This document shows, in pieces, positions 15,982-24,452 of a stretch of DNA of 38,308 nucleotides. The stretch is from Actinomycetes bacterium (GTDB lineage: Bacteria; Actinomycetota; Actinomycetes; S36-B12; GCA-2699445). The translations under genes were made by a program, and so were the position numbers. The notes below the pieces were generated by a model. That model made no database searches. It saw nothing but the letters and a program-made list of their open reading frames with translations, and was not told the DNA's origin. The stretch's first letter is position 1. Every line of letters starts with the position of its first letter. The stretch lies in contig JAHZKU010000228.1 of the NCBI GenBank assembly GCA_022600255.1, positions 1-38,308 of the forward strand, read 5' to 3'.

Positions 15982-17397
15982 TCAGCTGAATCCTGGACCA
16001 GCATCTAGGTCAAGCCCGGCTTCGCGTTCCGGTTCAATGGTCGCAACCTTCGCGGTAGCGGTGACAGGCGGGGCAGCATACAAACTGCGCACCTCGGCCG
16101 CCGTGACCACTGATCCGGTGGCCAGCAGGCCCACCTTCCCCGGTGTCGCGCTGGAATCGGCTAACTCGGCGGCGACGGCCATGGCCTCGGTCAGGTTAGG
16201 CGCGGTGCGGATCTGCCGGGGCTCCCACAACCCCAGCGACGTCGCGATCGCGGCCAGCTCCGCCGCGGGCACGGCGCGGTCCGACGTGTTGGTCGTAAAC
16301 ACCACTTGGTCCAGGACGGGGCGCAGTCCTTTCATGATGCCTTCGATCTCTTTGTCGACCAGGATGGACACCACCCCCACCAACTCATCAAAACTGAAGG
16401 TCTCGGTGAGCGCTTGGGTCAACACGGCGGCCCCTGCGGGGTTATGGGCCGCATCCACCAGAACTGTGGGGTTATGGGACACAACTTCCAGGCGGCCCGG
16501 AGCTGTCATGGATCCCAGCACATCGATGACTTCGCGCGCCAACGGTTCCTCACCGGGCAGGAATGTCTCTGCAGCCGCGACCGCAACCAGCGCGTTCTCG
16601 GCTTGGTGACGGCCCCACACGGGCAGAAACACATCGGGATAGTTACCCCTGAGCCCGTGAATATCCAACTGCTGGCCGCCCACGGCCTGCGTCACGTTCT
16701 CAAGGGTGAAATCGACCCCTTCCATCTTGAAGGTCGCCCCTACCTCAACACAGCGGGCCAACAGCACGGCCGCGACCTCTTCTTCCTGGCCTGCGAAGAT
16801 CGCCCGAGCGCCGTCCTTGATGATGCCGGCCTTCTCACCGGCGATCCGTGCTGGGGAGTCTCCCAACCAGTTGGCGTGATCTACTGCGATTGGGGTGATC
16901 ACCGCAACGTCTCCGTCGGCCACATTGGTGGCGTCCCAGGTACCGCCAAGGCCAACCTCAATGACGGCCACATCCACCGGCGCATCCGCAAACGCGGCCA
17001 GTCCGATACACGTGAGCACCTCAAAGAAGGTGAGACGCGGCGACTCGTCAATCTCCATCTCTTGATCGACCATCGCCAGGTAAGGGGCGACATCTTCATA
17101 GGCCGCGATGAAGTCGGCGTCGCTAATCGGCTCGCCGTCGATGCTGATCCGCTCGGAGAAGGAATGGAGGTGCGGGCTGGTGAACAGCCCCACCCTGAGC
17201 CCAGCCGCTCGCACCAGCGCATCGATCATCCGAGCGGTCGATGTCTTGCCGTTGGTGCCCGTGATGTGGATCACCCGAAAGCTCTCTTGGGGTTCACCCA
17301 ACAGCCGCATCACTCGGCGGACCCGATCCAATGTCGGTACCATCTCGGATTCGGGCTGGCGCTTGTGCAGTTCAGCAACAATTTCGGTGAGGTTCAC
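15982..17397 (-). CDS. folC: Folylpolyglutamate synthase / dihydrofolate synthase
   Basis: Adds glutamate to dihydropteroate and to folates in an ATP-dependent Mur-ligase-like reaction. The P-loop is HITGTNGKTSTARM (about 45-58), followed by the folate-binding SPHLHSFSERISIDGEPI, the Mur-type motifs VAVIEVGLGGTWDATN and ITPIAVDHANWLGD, and the C-terminal domain containing VLVDAAHNPAGA. 471 residues, normal length. The GTG start has no visible Shine-Dalgarno but a TAGGCT hexamer lies 7 bases upstream, suggesting a leaderless message. It reads away from valS across a 163-base gap. Confidence 0.95.
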   Translation of the reverse strand: MNLTEIVAELHKRQPESEMVPTLDRVRRVMRLLGEPQESFRVIHITGTNGKTSTARMIDALVRAAGLRVGLFTSPHLHSFSERISIDGEPISDADFIAAYEDVAPYLAMVDQEMEIDESPRLTFFEVLTCIGLAAFADAPVDVAVIEVGLGGTWDATNVADGDVAVITPIAVDHANWLGDSPARIAGEKAGIIKDGARAIFAGQEEEVAAVLLARCVEVGATFKMEGVDFTLENVTQAVGGQQLDIHGLRGNYPDVFLPVWGRHQAENALVAVAAAETFLPGEEPLAREVIDVLGSMTAPGRLEVVSHNPTVLVDAAHNPAGAAVLTQALTETFSFDELVGVVSILVDKEIEGIMKGLRPVLDQVVFTTNTSDRAVPAAELAAIATSLGLWEPRQIRTAPNLTEAMAVAAELADSSATPGKVGLLATGSVVTAAEVRSLYAAPPVTATAKVATIEPEREAGLDLDAGPGFS

Positions 17398-17404
17398 AGG
17401 TGTA

Positions 17405-17410
17405 AGCCTA
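17405..17410 (-). promoter_or_regulatory. Leaderless -10 box of folC
   Basis: TAGGCT on the minus strand matches TANNNT and ends 7 bases before the folC GTG, the spacing expected when transcription starts at the start codon. No ribosome-binding site is seen in the 20 bases before the GTG, which agrees. The -35 region is weak. Confidence 0.4.
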
Positions 17411-17545
17411 GGAGATCAGCGGGGCAAGGGCACCCACCCAGCGAACCCAGCTTCAGGTTCGACTTCGGCCAAACCGCTAGGCGCGGTCCACATCGCGCGT
17501 AACGGGCCAAGATACCGCCGTGACAGTAGGACTCCTGGATGAACC

Positions 17546-17569
17546 TAGACTGGTTCAATCATGATTGAA
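17546..17569 (+). promoter_or_regulatory. valS -10 box and start-codon palindrome
   Basis: TAGACT (17546-17551) fits TANNNT and ends 9 bases before the valS ATG. Immediately after it, TTCAATCATGATTGAA (17554-17569) is a perfect 16-base palindrome whose centre lies inside the ATG; a G-U pair and a G-C pair could extend it in RNA. If the -10 box is used, transcription would begin within the palindrome, making a DNA operator more likely than an RNA hairpin (inference). Confidence 0.45.
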
Positions 17570-20125
17570 TCCCATTTCCCCAAAATGCCAGAACGTCCCT
17601 CGTTAGAAGGGCTCGACGGAAAATGGGCGTCCGTGTGGCGCCAGAACCGCGCCTATGAATTCGATCGCACGAAGACCCGGGCGGAGGTTTTCAGCATCGA
17701 TACTCCCCCACCAACCGTCAGTGGGTCCTTACATGTGGGGCACGTGTTCAGCTACACCCATACCGATTGCCTGGCGCGGTACAAGCGGATGCAAGGCCTA
17801 GAGGTCTTCTACCCGATGGGGTGGGACGACAACGGCCTGCCAACCGAACGGCGAGTACAGAACTATTACGGCGTGCGGTGTGACCCATCGCTCCCCTACG
17901 ACGATGAGTTCACCCCTCCCACGAAACCGGATGCCAAACGGCAGGTTGCTATCTCGCGTCGGAACTTCGTGCAACTGTGCGAGCAGCTGACCAATGAGGA
18001 TGAGAAGGAATTCGAAGCGCTGTGGCGACACCTGGGCCTAAGCATCGACTGGTCGCACCAGTACCAAACGATCGACAACAACGCCCGCAAGACGTCACAA
18101 CTTGCTTTTCTACAGAATCTGGCCCGCGACGAGGCCTACCAGGCCGAAGCCCCGACCCTGTGGGACATCACGTTCCGGACCGCCGTGGCGCAAGCGGAAC
18201 TAGAAGACAGAGAACGACCCGGCGCCTACCATCGCATCTCGTTCCATCCTGAATCGGGCGAGCCGGTCTACATCGAAACGACGCGTCCAGAACTTCTGGC
18301 GGCCTGCGTTGCACTTGTTGCCCATCCTGACGACGAACGGTACCAGTCACTGTTTGGAAGCAGCGTGCGCACCCCAGTGTTCGACGTTTCCGTCCCCGTG
18401 GTTAGCCATGAACTCGCCGACCCGGAAAAGGGGTCAGGTATCGCTATGATCTGCACGTTTGGCGACACCACAGACGTCACCTGGTGGCGGGAACTGCAGC
18501 TGCCCACCCGCCCCATTTTGGGTTGGGATGGTCGCATCACCGGCGAAGCACCCTGGTTGGAGAGCCAGGAGGCAAAAGACGCCTACCAGACCCTGGTGGG
18601 AGCTACCGTCTTCACCGCCAAGGAGCGCATGGTGGCCCTACTGCAGGATTCCGGCGACCTGGTGGGGGAACCACGCGCGATCAGCCATCCGGTGAAGTTC
18701 TTTGAGAAGGGAGAACGACCGCTGGAGATTGTGACCACCCGACAGTGGTATCTGCGCAACGGGGGGCGAGATGCCGCTCTGCGCGACAAACTGCTGGAGC
18801 GCGGCGCCGAACTGGACTGGCACCCGCACCACATGAAAGTACGCTATGACAACTGGGTGGCGGGCTTGAACGGGGACTGGCTGGTGTCGCGGCAGCGATT
18901 CTTCGGCGTGCCGTTTCCGCTGTGGTACGAACTGGACCAGAACGGAGAACCCCGCTACGAAAACCCCATCGTGCCTGCCGACGAAAGCCTCCCGATTGAT
19001 CCGGCCACCGACGTACCGCCTGGATTCACCGAGGAGCAGCGAGGTGTCCCGAGTGGCTTCATGGGCGATCCAGATGTGATGGACACCTGGGCAACGTCGT
19101 CCCTCACACCCCAGATCGCCGGGGGCTGGGCCACCGATGCTGACCTCTGGGAACGAGTCTCCCCCATGGATCTGCGGCCCCAGGCGCACGAGATTATTCG
19201 GACTTGGTTATTCTCCACGGTCGTGCGGTCCCAACTGCAAGACAATCAACTCCCCTGGACCCATGCGGCGATCTCGGGCTGGATTCTGGACCCTGACCGC
19301 AAGAAGATGTCCAAGTCAAAGGGCAACGTGGTCACCCCCATGGCCCTGTTAGAGCAGCACGGTTCGGATGCGGTTCGGTATTGGGCCGCAAACGGCCGGC
19401 CAGGGACTGACACCGCATTCGAGGTTGGTCAGATGAAGATCGGTCGCCGGCTAGCAATCAAGATTCTCAACGCGTCCCGCTTCGTCTTGTTGCAGCAGGA
19501 TGGCCCCTCCGAAGCGGATCTGGCCGACGTGACCAACCCGCTGGACCAGTCGATGTTGGCCGCCTTGTCTGATGTCGTAACGGCCGCGACTGCCGCGTTT
19601 GAGGACTACAACTACACCAAGGCCTTGGAGGCCACCGAGACGTTCTTCTGGTCGTTCTGCGATGACTACTTGGAGTTGGTGAAGGATCGGGCCGCCGGGA
19701 ATCGCGACGCAGGCGGATCCACCTCCGCGCAGGCGGCCCTCCGGATCGCGCTATCGGCAATGCTAAGACTCTTCGCCCCGATTCTGCCGTTCGTCACCGA
19801 AGAGGTCTGGTCTTGGTGGCGGCCCGGATCGGTACACGCCCAACCTTGGCCGACCGTGGCGGACCTGCTGCCCCCCACGCAGCAGGACCCTGCGGTGTTT
19901 ACCCAAGCTGCCGTGGCCTTGTCCTTTCTCCGTAAGGCCAAGAGTGAGGCCAAAGCCAGTATGAGAACCGAGGTTGTTAGCGCGACCGCCGTTGGGTCGG
20001 CCGCGCAGCTCACCGCACTGAAACTGACCGAAGGTGATCTGAAGGCCGCAGGGCGAGTGAGCGTGTTGTCCTACGCGGACGGCGATGCCGTGGCGGTGCA
20101 AGACATCGTGTTGGAGACCACCTGA
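17561..20125 (+). CDS. valS: Valine--tRNA ligase
   Basis: Class I aminoacyl-tRNA synthetase that charges tRNA-Val and edits mischarged threonine. The HIGH-type motif is HVGH (58-61, PPPTVSGSLHVGH), a CP1 editing insert follows (about 190-350), and the KMSKS loop is at 582-586. The phrase MGWDDNGLPTERRVQNYYGVRCDP marks the variant of ValRS common in Actinobacteria, which lacks the long C-terminal coiled coil of E. coli ValRS; the C-terminus here is a short mixed domain ending at residue 854. It is divergent from folC, unlike the tandem valS-folC order I know from Mycobacterium. Confidence 0.96.
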   Translation: MIESHFPKMPERPSLEGLDGKWASVWRQNRAYEFDRTKTRAEVFSIDTPPPTVSGSLHVGHVFSYTHTDCLARYKRMQGLEVFYPMGWDDNGLPTERRVQNYYGVRCDPSLPYDDEFTPPTKPDAKRQVAISRRNFVQLCEQLTNEDEKEFEALWRHLGLSIDWSHQYQTIDNNARKTSQLAFLQNLARDEAYQAEAPTLWDITFRTAVAQAELEDRERPGAYHRISFHPESGEPVYIETTRPELLAACVALVAHPDDERYQSLFGSSVRTPVFDVSVPVVSHELADPEKGSGIAMICTFGDTTDVTWWRELQLPTRPILGWDGRITGEAPWLESQEAKDAYQTLVGATVFTAKERMVALLQDSGDLVGEPRAISHPVKFFEKGERPLEIVTTRQWYLRNGGRDAALRDKLLERGAELDWHPHHMKVRYDNWVAGLNGDWLVSRQRFFGVPFPLWYELDQNGEPRYENPIVPADESLPIDPATDVPPGFTEEQRGVPSGFMGDPDVMDTWATSSLTPQIAGGWATDADLWERVSPMDLRPQAHEIIRTWLFSTVVRSQLQDNQLPWTHAAISGWILDPDRKKMSKSKGNVVTPMALLEQHGSDAVRYWAANGRPGTDTAFEVGQMKIGRRLAIKILNASRFVLLQQDGPSEADLADVTNPLDQSMLAALSDVVTAATAAFEDYNYTKALEATETFFWSFCDDYLELVKDRAAGNRDAGGSTSAQAALRIALSAMLRLFAPILPFVTEEVWSWWRPGSVHAQPWPTVADLLPPTQQDPAVFTQAAVALSFLRKAKSEAKASMRTEVVSATAVGSAAQLTALKLTEGDLKAAGRVSVLSYADGDAVAVQDIVLETT

Positions 20126-20225
20126 CCCGCCGAAACTGACCGCCTACTCACACCTAAGCACAGCTAGGCTCGAGCAACCATTGCGTTTGCAGTCGCTAGT
20201 AGCCAGACCGACCGGCTGGGGTGGC

Positions 20226-21839
20226 TCACTTCAGCCGGATCTTGACCGCGGTCTTGCTATCGCCCTGCTCGATCCAGGCACGGAGCCCCTTCTTGCTCTT
20301 GGGACTCCACTGGGAGTAGTCAACGACGAGGTCTGCTTCTTTTGGCAAAGCATTCTTGACGACTGCTTTCACACTGCGGCCCTTCTCTGGCTGCAACTCG
20401 GACTTGACGTGGACTTTCCCCGCACGACCTGAAGCGGTGGCGTACGTGACCTGCTCTTCGGCCTCGTCAATCTGCCCGAGGATCACACGCTCCCGCTGGC
20501 CCCGTGCTGCTCCCACTAGCTGCACATGGGTACCGTTCAGCTGTTCATCGGCGAATGTAATCTTGCCGATCCCAGGTTCCGGGCTGTCATAGACTACGAG
20601 ACCGGTACGTGGTTTGAGCCCAACTGCACCGACACCGTTCGCCGGTATCCTGACTTGGGTCACGCCCATCGTGAAGTCCCCCGACTGTGTCAACACGTCG
20701 GTCTGAAAGCCTTCAGGATTATGTTTGTTGTTGACACGCAGGACGAACGACTTCCCCTTCGGTATGGAGAAGCCCGGGAAGGTCCATTCCTCCCCGGCGC
20801 GCCATGGGTTGGTGGGCTTGCTGACCTTCACACCCTTCAGGCGCTTGCCGTTCGGTTTGCGGACCTTGACCTTCAGCGGGACATCGCTGACGACCGGATC
20901 GATCTGAACAGCTGTGCGGTTCGCCCCCGCACAGAACGGGCACTTCTGCTGCGCCGCCAGCTTCTTCACAGGTATCAGTCCGATCTGTTCGCTCCAGATC
21001 ATCTCCGGCTCGCCGGGCTTGGTCATCACCAAGTACTCCCACGTATTGGTGTTGGTATCGACATGAACAGCACGCGGCGTGCCCGGGTAGTTGTTGTCGT
21101 AGACAGCAATATCGAAGATGCCCTGGCCCCGGTCCAGTAGCGCGTACGGGGTGATCGCGTGCCCACCCTCGGCGCCGGTGATCACCAACACGAATGGGGC
21201 ACCACTTGATCCAAGCCCCGTTTGTAGCTGTTCGACGACCTTCCTCGGTGATGTCAGCGTGGAGGGGGTGGTGACCTGTTTTGCGAAGTTGACAGATATT
21301 GTCCGCGAGAGTTTGTTGGTGAGGCCGAGGTTGTATGTCTGGCCCACGCCTCGCTGAAAACTCTCAGCTTTGACGTAACCTTCCGCGATCATGGAGGCGG
21401 TGGTCGCCAACCCGAAACAGTGACCCCCGTCGGAGGCCTCGTTCATTGCATTCAGCCATTTCGCCGCCGTTATCGTCAGCCGACACTTCCCGGTCTTATT
21501 CCCCTCCCGACACACTTGCGGTCCGAGCATGTCACGCAGCGACTTGGCATTGGCATTCACTGGGTCCAGCGGGGCACCGAAGACGCTGTTGTTGGTATTG
21601 CTGGGAGATCCGCCGTAATTCGGGAAACCGAACCCACTGGCATAAGGTCGGAAGTCGGTTTCCACCACCACTTTGCCCTTCGGCTGCCATGCGGCAGGCG
21701 TGGGGGTATAGACCTCGTTCAACCATCTAGCGGCATCAGCACTCGTGGGCGGAGGTGGTTTCTGTTCCGCATTCGCGAGCGAAGGCACCGCAACCGTCAC
21801 CGCAAGCGCGCACCCAAAAGCCAAGAACGTCTTCTTCAT
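20226..21839 (-). CDS. Secreted papain-like cysteine protease candidate
   Basis: 537-residue exported protein, family not named with confidence. A signal peptide (MKKTFLAFGCALAVTVAVPSLANA, probable cleavage after ANA) precedes a domain with a nucleophile-like motif GGHCFGLATTASM (Cys141), GGHAITPYALLD (His227) and VYDNNYPG (Asp248/Asn249). The order Cys-His-Asp/Asn and the G-x-C-F-G context are those of papain-like/C39-like peptidases or transglutaminase folds. A CPFC pair near 311 may bind metal or form a disulphide, and the C-terminal half is beta-rich with Lys-rich strands, perhaps a binding or wall-associated region. It converges on valS (100-base gap) and is divergent from the Pro-rich membrane protein. 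Its 5' region holds a striking palindrome. Proteolytic activity is inference. Confidence 0.8.
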   Translation of the reverse strand: MKKTFLAFGCALAVTVAVPSLANAEQKPPPPTSADAARWLNEVYTPTPAAWQPKGKVVVETDFRPYASGFGFPNYGGSPSNTNNSVFGAPLDPVNANAKSLRDMLGPQVCREGNKTGKCRLTITAAKWLNAMNEASDGGHCFGLATTASMIAEGYVKAESFQRGVGQTYNLGLTNKLSRTISVNFAKQVTTPSTLTSPRKVVEQLQTGLGSSGAPFVLVITGAEGGHAITPYALLDRGQGIFDIAVYDNNYPGTPRAVHVDTNTNTWEYLVMTKPGEPEMIWSEQIGLIPVKKLAAQQKCPFCAGANRTAVQIDPVVSDVPLKVKVRKPNGKRLKGVKVSKPTNPWRAGEEWTFPGFSIPKGKSFVLRVNNKHNPEGFQTDVLTQSGDFTMGVTQVRIPANGVGAVGLKPRTGLVVYDSPEPGIGKITFADEQLNGTHVQLVGAARGQRERVILGQIDEAEEQVTYATASGRAGKVHVKSELQPEKGRSVKAVVKNALPKEADLVVDYSQWSPKSKKGLRAWIEQGDSKTAVKIRLK

Positions 21840-21850
21840 GCGGCCAACCT

Positions 21851-21892
21851 ACCCAAGCGCGGCCTTGGGTGAGGCCCGCCTCACCCAAGGCC
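21851..21892 (-). promoter_or_regulatory. 32-base palindrome with alternative pairing at an RBS
   Basis: GGCCTTGGGTGAGGC (21861-21875) and GCCTCACCCAAGGCC (21878-21892) are perfect 15-base arms separated by CC. On the minus strand the second arm carries ACCCAAG, which can pair either within this hairpin or with CUUGGGU (21857-21851), directly adjoining the AGGU ribosome-binding site of the secreted-protein gene (ATG at 21839). The two pairings exclude each other, as in a translational switch. It lies between divergent genes, so it is not a simple terminator; a dimeric-repressor operator is the other option. Confidence 0.6.
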
Positions 21893-22028
21893 CAGTAGCA
21901 AAATGGCCAAGACCCGCTCGGGCCCAGTCGCACAGCGGAGATCTCCCGCAACACTAAGTTATCTCGCATTTCGCAGACGACACGGGGTGCGGCTGGCAGG
22001 ATAGTTCCGGGACTACTCAGGGACACTC

Positions 22029-24452
22029 ATGGCATTTGGTCGAAAGAAGAATCCGCAGCCGGAGGCTGTGGATCCATCGACCCCTCCTCCGGCTCCCCCA
22101 CCCGAAACGCCCAGGGCTGGCGACCCCGCCGCACCAATTCAGACCACGGCCAGCGTTGCCGTGGCAATTCTGCCGGGGGTGCCGCTGCCGGTTTGGGCTG
22201 GACGGATGGCGCTTACCGATCAGCTATTGAACGTGCAGAGCTACGTGGCTACGGGAGAATCACTTCCAGGCTCGCCGCGGCCGGCCGGAACCCCGCCGCA
22301 ATGGCAGCCAGAGGGTGGGGTCTCCCCAGACAGCCCACGCACGCAACTATCACCGCAATGGGTAGCAGAGCCCGAAAACCTAGAACTACGCCAGACACCG
22401 ACTTGGCGGGATGAGTCCGCCGATCTCGCGCTACCCCAAGCACCTGGCTGGCAGGACGAGTCAGCCAACCTAGAACCTGGCCACACCCCTACTTGGCAGG
22501 ACGAGTCTGCTGTGGCACCACCACAATGGGTCACTGATGTCGACACGGGCGAGGATTCGGATGACGCTGCGAGCCAGGATGCTGCACCTTCACAAGACCC
22601 CAAGCAGCCAGCCTCGGGGTGGGCCGCGGAGTCAGGGCCAGGGCCGCTGTGGATAGCTGAGCCCGCCAGCCGTTCGTCACCGCCGGCAGCCGACGCTGCA
22701 CCGACTGCATCGGCAGCAGGGACTACCCCAGCCACCGAGTCGGCGACCTCCGAAAGTGTTGCTCCGCAATGGCAGCCAGTCGCGACAGCCAATCCAGAAG
22801 CGGCACCGGGCCCGGTCTTGGGACCGGAATCCGAGGCGCCCCAGTGGCAATCAGATATCGCAGCCGCTGCTGTCGCCAACGATCCGACCCCAGTTGCAGA
22901 CGCAACCGCTCCGGCCCCGCAGCCGGAACCGGAGCCCGGGAGTGGCGAAAGGGCGCACCCTGCCGAGTCGGCGCCCGCCCCTGACCGCAGCTATCCCGTC
23001 GGCTCATTGCCGCCGCCGGCCAGTGCTCAGCGACTCAACCAGCCGCCAGCACCCAGCGCCGCGAGTCGCACTGATCAGCCGATCGGTCACATTGTCTACG
23101 GACCAGGAACCAGCCCACAAACCGTAGCTAGTGCCCTACAGCAAGCCACCGACCGACCCTATGTGGGCAACGATGCATACGTGCCAGATCTGGCACCGGC
23201 CGACAACAGCCCCGCTGCGGTGCCGGCGTCGCAGGCGCCCAACGATACCGATGAGCCCGATGAACCCGAAGGGACAGGTGGGACCGGTAGTGACGGGCCC
23301 GGCCCGAGCACGGGTGGCGGAGGTTCGCCACGCCAGCCCAACTCTCCAGTCCCCGGGACACCGACCGGTTCGCCAGAGCCACGTCAATCGAGGGGCAATG
23401 CTTTCCCAAGCCCACCCTCACGCACCGCACCACCCCCTCCTCCGGCCACGCCATCCCGGCCAGCGCCACCCGCACCGCCCAGTTCTCAGAGCGATGCCAG
23501 TGCCCAAGGTGAGGCACGACCCCTAAGCCCAACAGCAGTAGCCGTTGTCGCGGCCCGCGACAAGGCGTCAACGGGTGTGAGTTCCAGTCAGCCCGTGATT
23601 GACTTGCGCGGGCCAAAGCCAACGGTCAAGCCCGGCACTGGCGGAACGGCCGTACCTCTCTCGGGTGGTGCCTCTGGGGCAGTTGATGAGTCGAATCTGG
23701 ATCTGACCGATCGGGAGGCGCCACCCAACAGTCAGTCCGCTGAGGTCTCACTGCGCTCCGCAGGCCTACCCGATTCGACAGAATCACGCGTTGACACCAC
23801 CACGAAGGACCGTAGGGGCGCAGCGCAGGCGCCACCAACCTCTGGCCGGCTCCCATTGACCACGCCCTTACCAGCGACGACAACCGACCCGGGACCCGTC
23901 GCCAGCAACTCCCCTAGGGCAGGGCGCGACCCGCACCTGGGTCGCTGGCTGATCGGGGCCAGCGCCTTGGGCGGCTTGGCCGCAGCTGGCACGGTGCTGT
24001 TTGTGAACCCAGGGGTCTTGGTCGAATCGCCGACCCCCGCACCTGCGTCGCAGATCGCCCTACCGGGCAAAGTGGCCGGAATGAAGGGCGTCGCGTTGCC
24101 CGGCAACGCCATCGTCCCGGTCCTCGCCGCTGGCGGCGCCGAACCCTTGGTGGCCGCCTACTCCGGCGATGGTCAGGGTGCGACAGTGTGGCTAACGCCG
24201 CAACCGGGAACGGCCCCAGCGGAGTTGTTTGCGGCCTACCGATCGGCCGGTGGCAAAAAGACGGCGCAGCCACAGTCGTTTAGTCCCGGCGCACGTGGCG
24301 GCGAGATGCAGTGCGCCGCAGTGAACGCCAAGAAGTCGGTGTGTTTCTGGGGAACAGGCGGCATCACCGGTGGGGCGGAAGTGACAGGGCTAAACCGTAC
24401 TAGAGCAGCTCAACTGGTCGCCGAGATGCGGACGGATCTGGAACCTCGGTAA
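22029..24452 (+). CDS. Pro-rich single-pass membrane protein with Trp repeats
   Basis: 807 residues, not recognised. The first 636 residues are Pro/Ala/Ser-rich and probably disordered, with four tandem 15-residue units (107-166) of pattern xxPxWxxExxxLxL and further isolated PPQW motifs. A single transmembrane helix (about 640-663, RWLIGASALGGLAAAGTVLFVN) is followed by a compact C-terminal domain of about 145 residues (PGKVAGMKGVALPGN; AVNAKKSVCFWGTGG) containing two cysteines, probably external. With no signal peptide, the long N-terminal part should be cytoplasmic. The ATG has AGGGA five bases upstream. The stop codon directly abuts that of clpX. The layout resembles a transmembrane signalling or scaffold protein, but no function can be assigned. 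Confidence 0.82.
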   Translation: MAFGRKKNPQPEAVDPSTPPPAPPPETPRAGDPAAPIQTTASVAVAILPGVPLPVWAGRMALTDQLLNVQSYVATGESLPGSPRPAGTPPQWQPEGGVSPDSPRTQLSPQWVAEPENLELRQTPTWRDESADLALPQAPGWQDESANLEPGHTPTWQDESAVAPPQWVTDVDTGEDSDDAASQDAAPSQDPKQPASGWAAESGPGPLWIAEPASRSSPPAADAAPTASAAGTTPATESATSESVAPQWQPVATANPEAAPGPVLGPESEAPQWQSDIAAAAVANDPTPVADATAPAPQPEPEPGSGERAHPAESAPAPDRSYPVGSLPPPASAQRLNQPPAPSAASRTDQPIGHIVYGPGTSPQTVASALQQATDRPYVGNDAYVPDLAPADNSPAAVPASQAPNDTDEPDEPEGTGGTGSDGPGPSTGGGGSPRQPNSPVPGTPTGSPEPRQSRGNAFPSPPSRTAPPPPPATPSRPAPPAPPSSQSDASAQGEARPLSPTAVAVVAARDKASTGVSSSQPVIDLRGPKPTVKPGTGGTAVPLSGGASGAVDESNLDLTDREAPPNSQSAEVSLRSAGLPDSTESRVDTTTKDRRGAAQAPPTSGRLPLTTPLPATTTDPGPVASNSPRAGRDPHLGRWLIGASALGGLAAAGTVLFVNPGVLVESPTPAPASQIALPGKVAGMKGVALPGNAIVPVLAAGGAEPLVAAYSGDGQGATVWLTPQPGTAPAELFAAYRSAGGKKTAQPQSFSPGARGGEMQCAAVNAKKSVCFWGTGGITGGAEVTGLNRTRAAQLVAEMRTDLEPR
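22347..22526 (+). repeat. Four tandem 45-base / 15-residue Trp repeats
   Basis: Within the Pro-rich membrane protein, units start at 22347, 22392, 22437 and 22482. They read LSPQWVAEPENLELR, QTPTWRDESADLALP, QAPGWQDESANLEPG and a shorter HTPTWQDESAVAPP. Trp at unit position 5 and Glu near position 8 are invariant. The DNA of units 2-4 is more alike than unit 1, suggesting recent unit duplication. Confidence 0.75.

Noticed and set aside
16306..17502. 398-codon plus-strand open frame antisense to folC
   Set aside because: Shadow of folC, His/Arg/Gly-rich with no recognisable domain.
17398..17560. T-box riboswitch upstream of valS
   Set aside because: The region is only 163 bases, has no T-box core sequence or specifier stem, and a -10 box lies just before the start.
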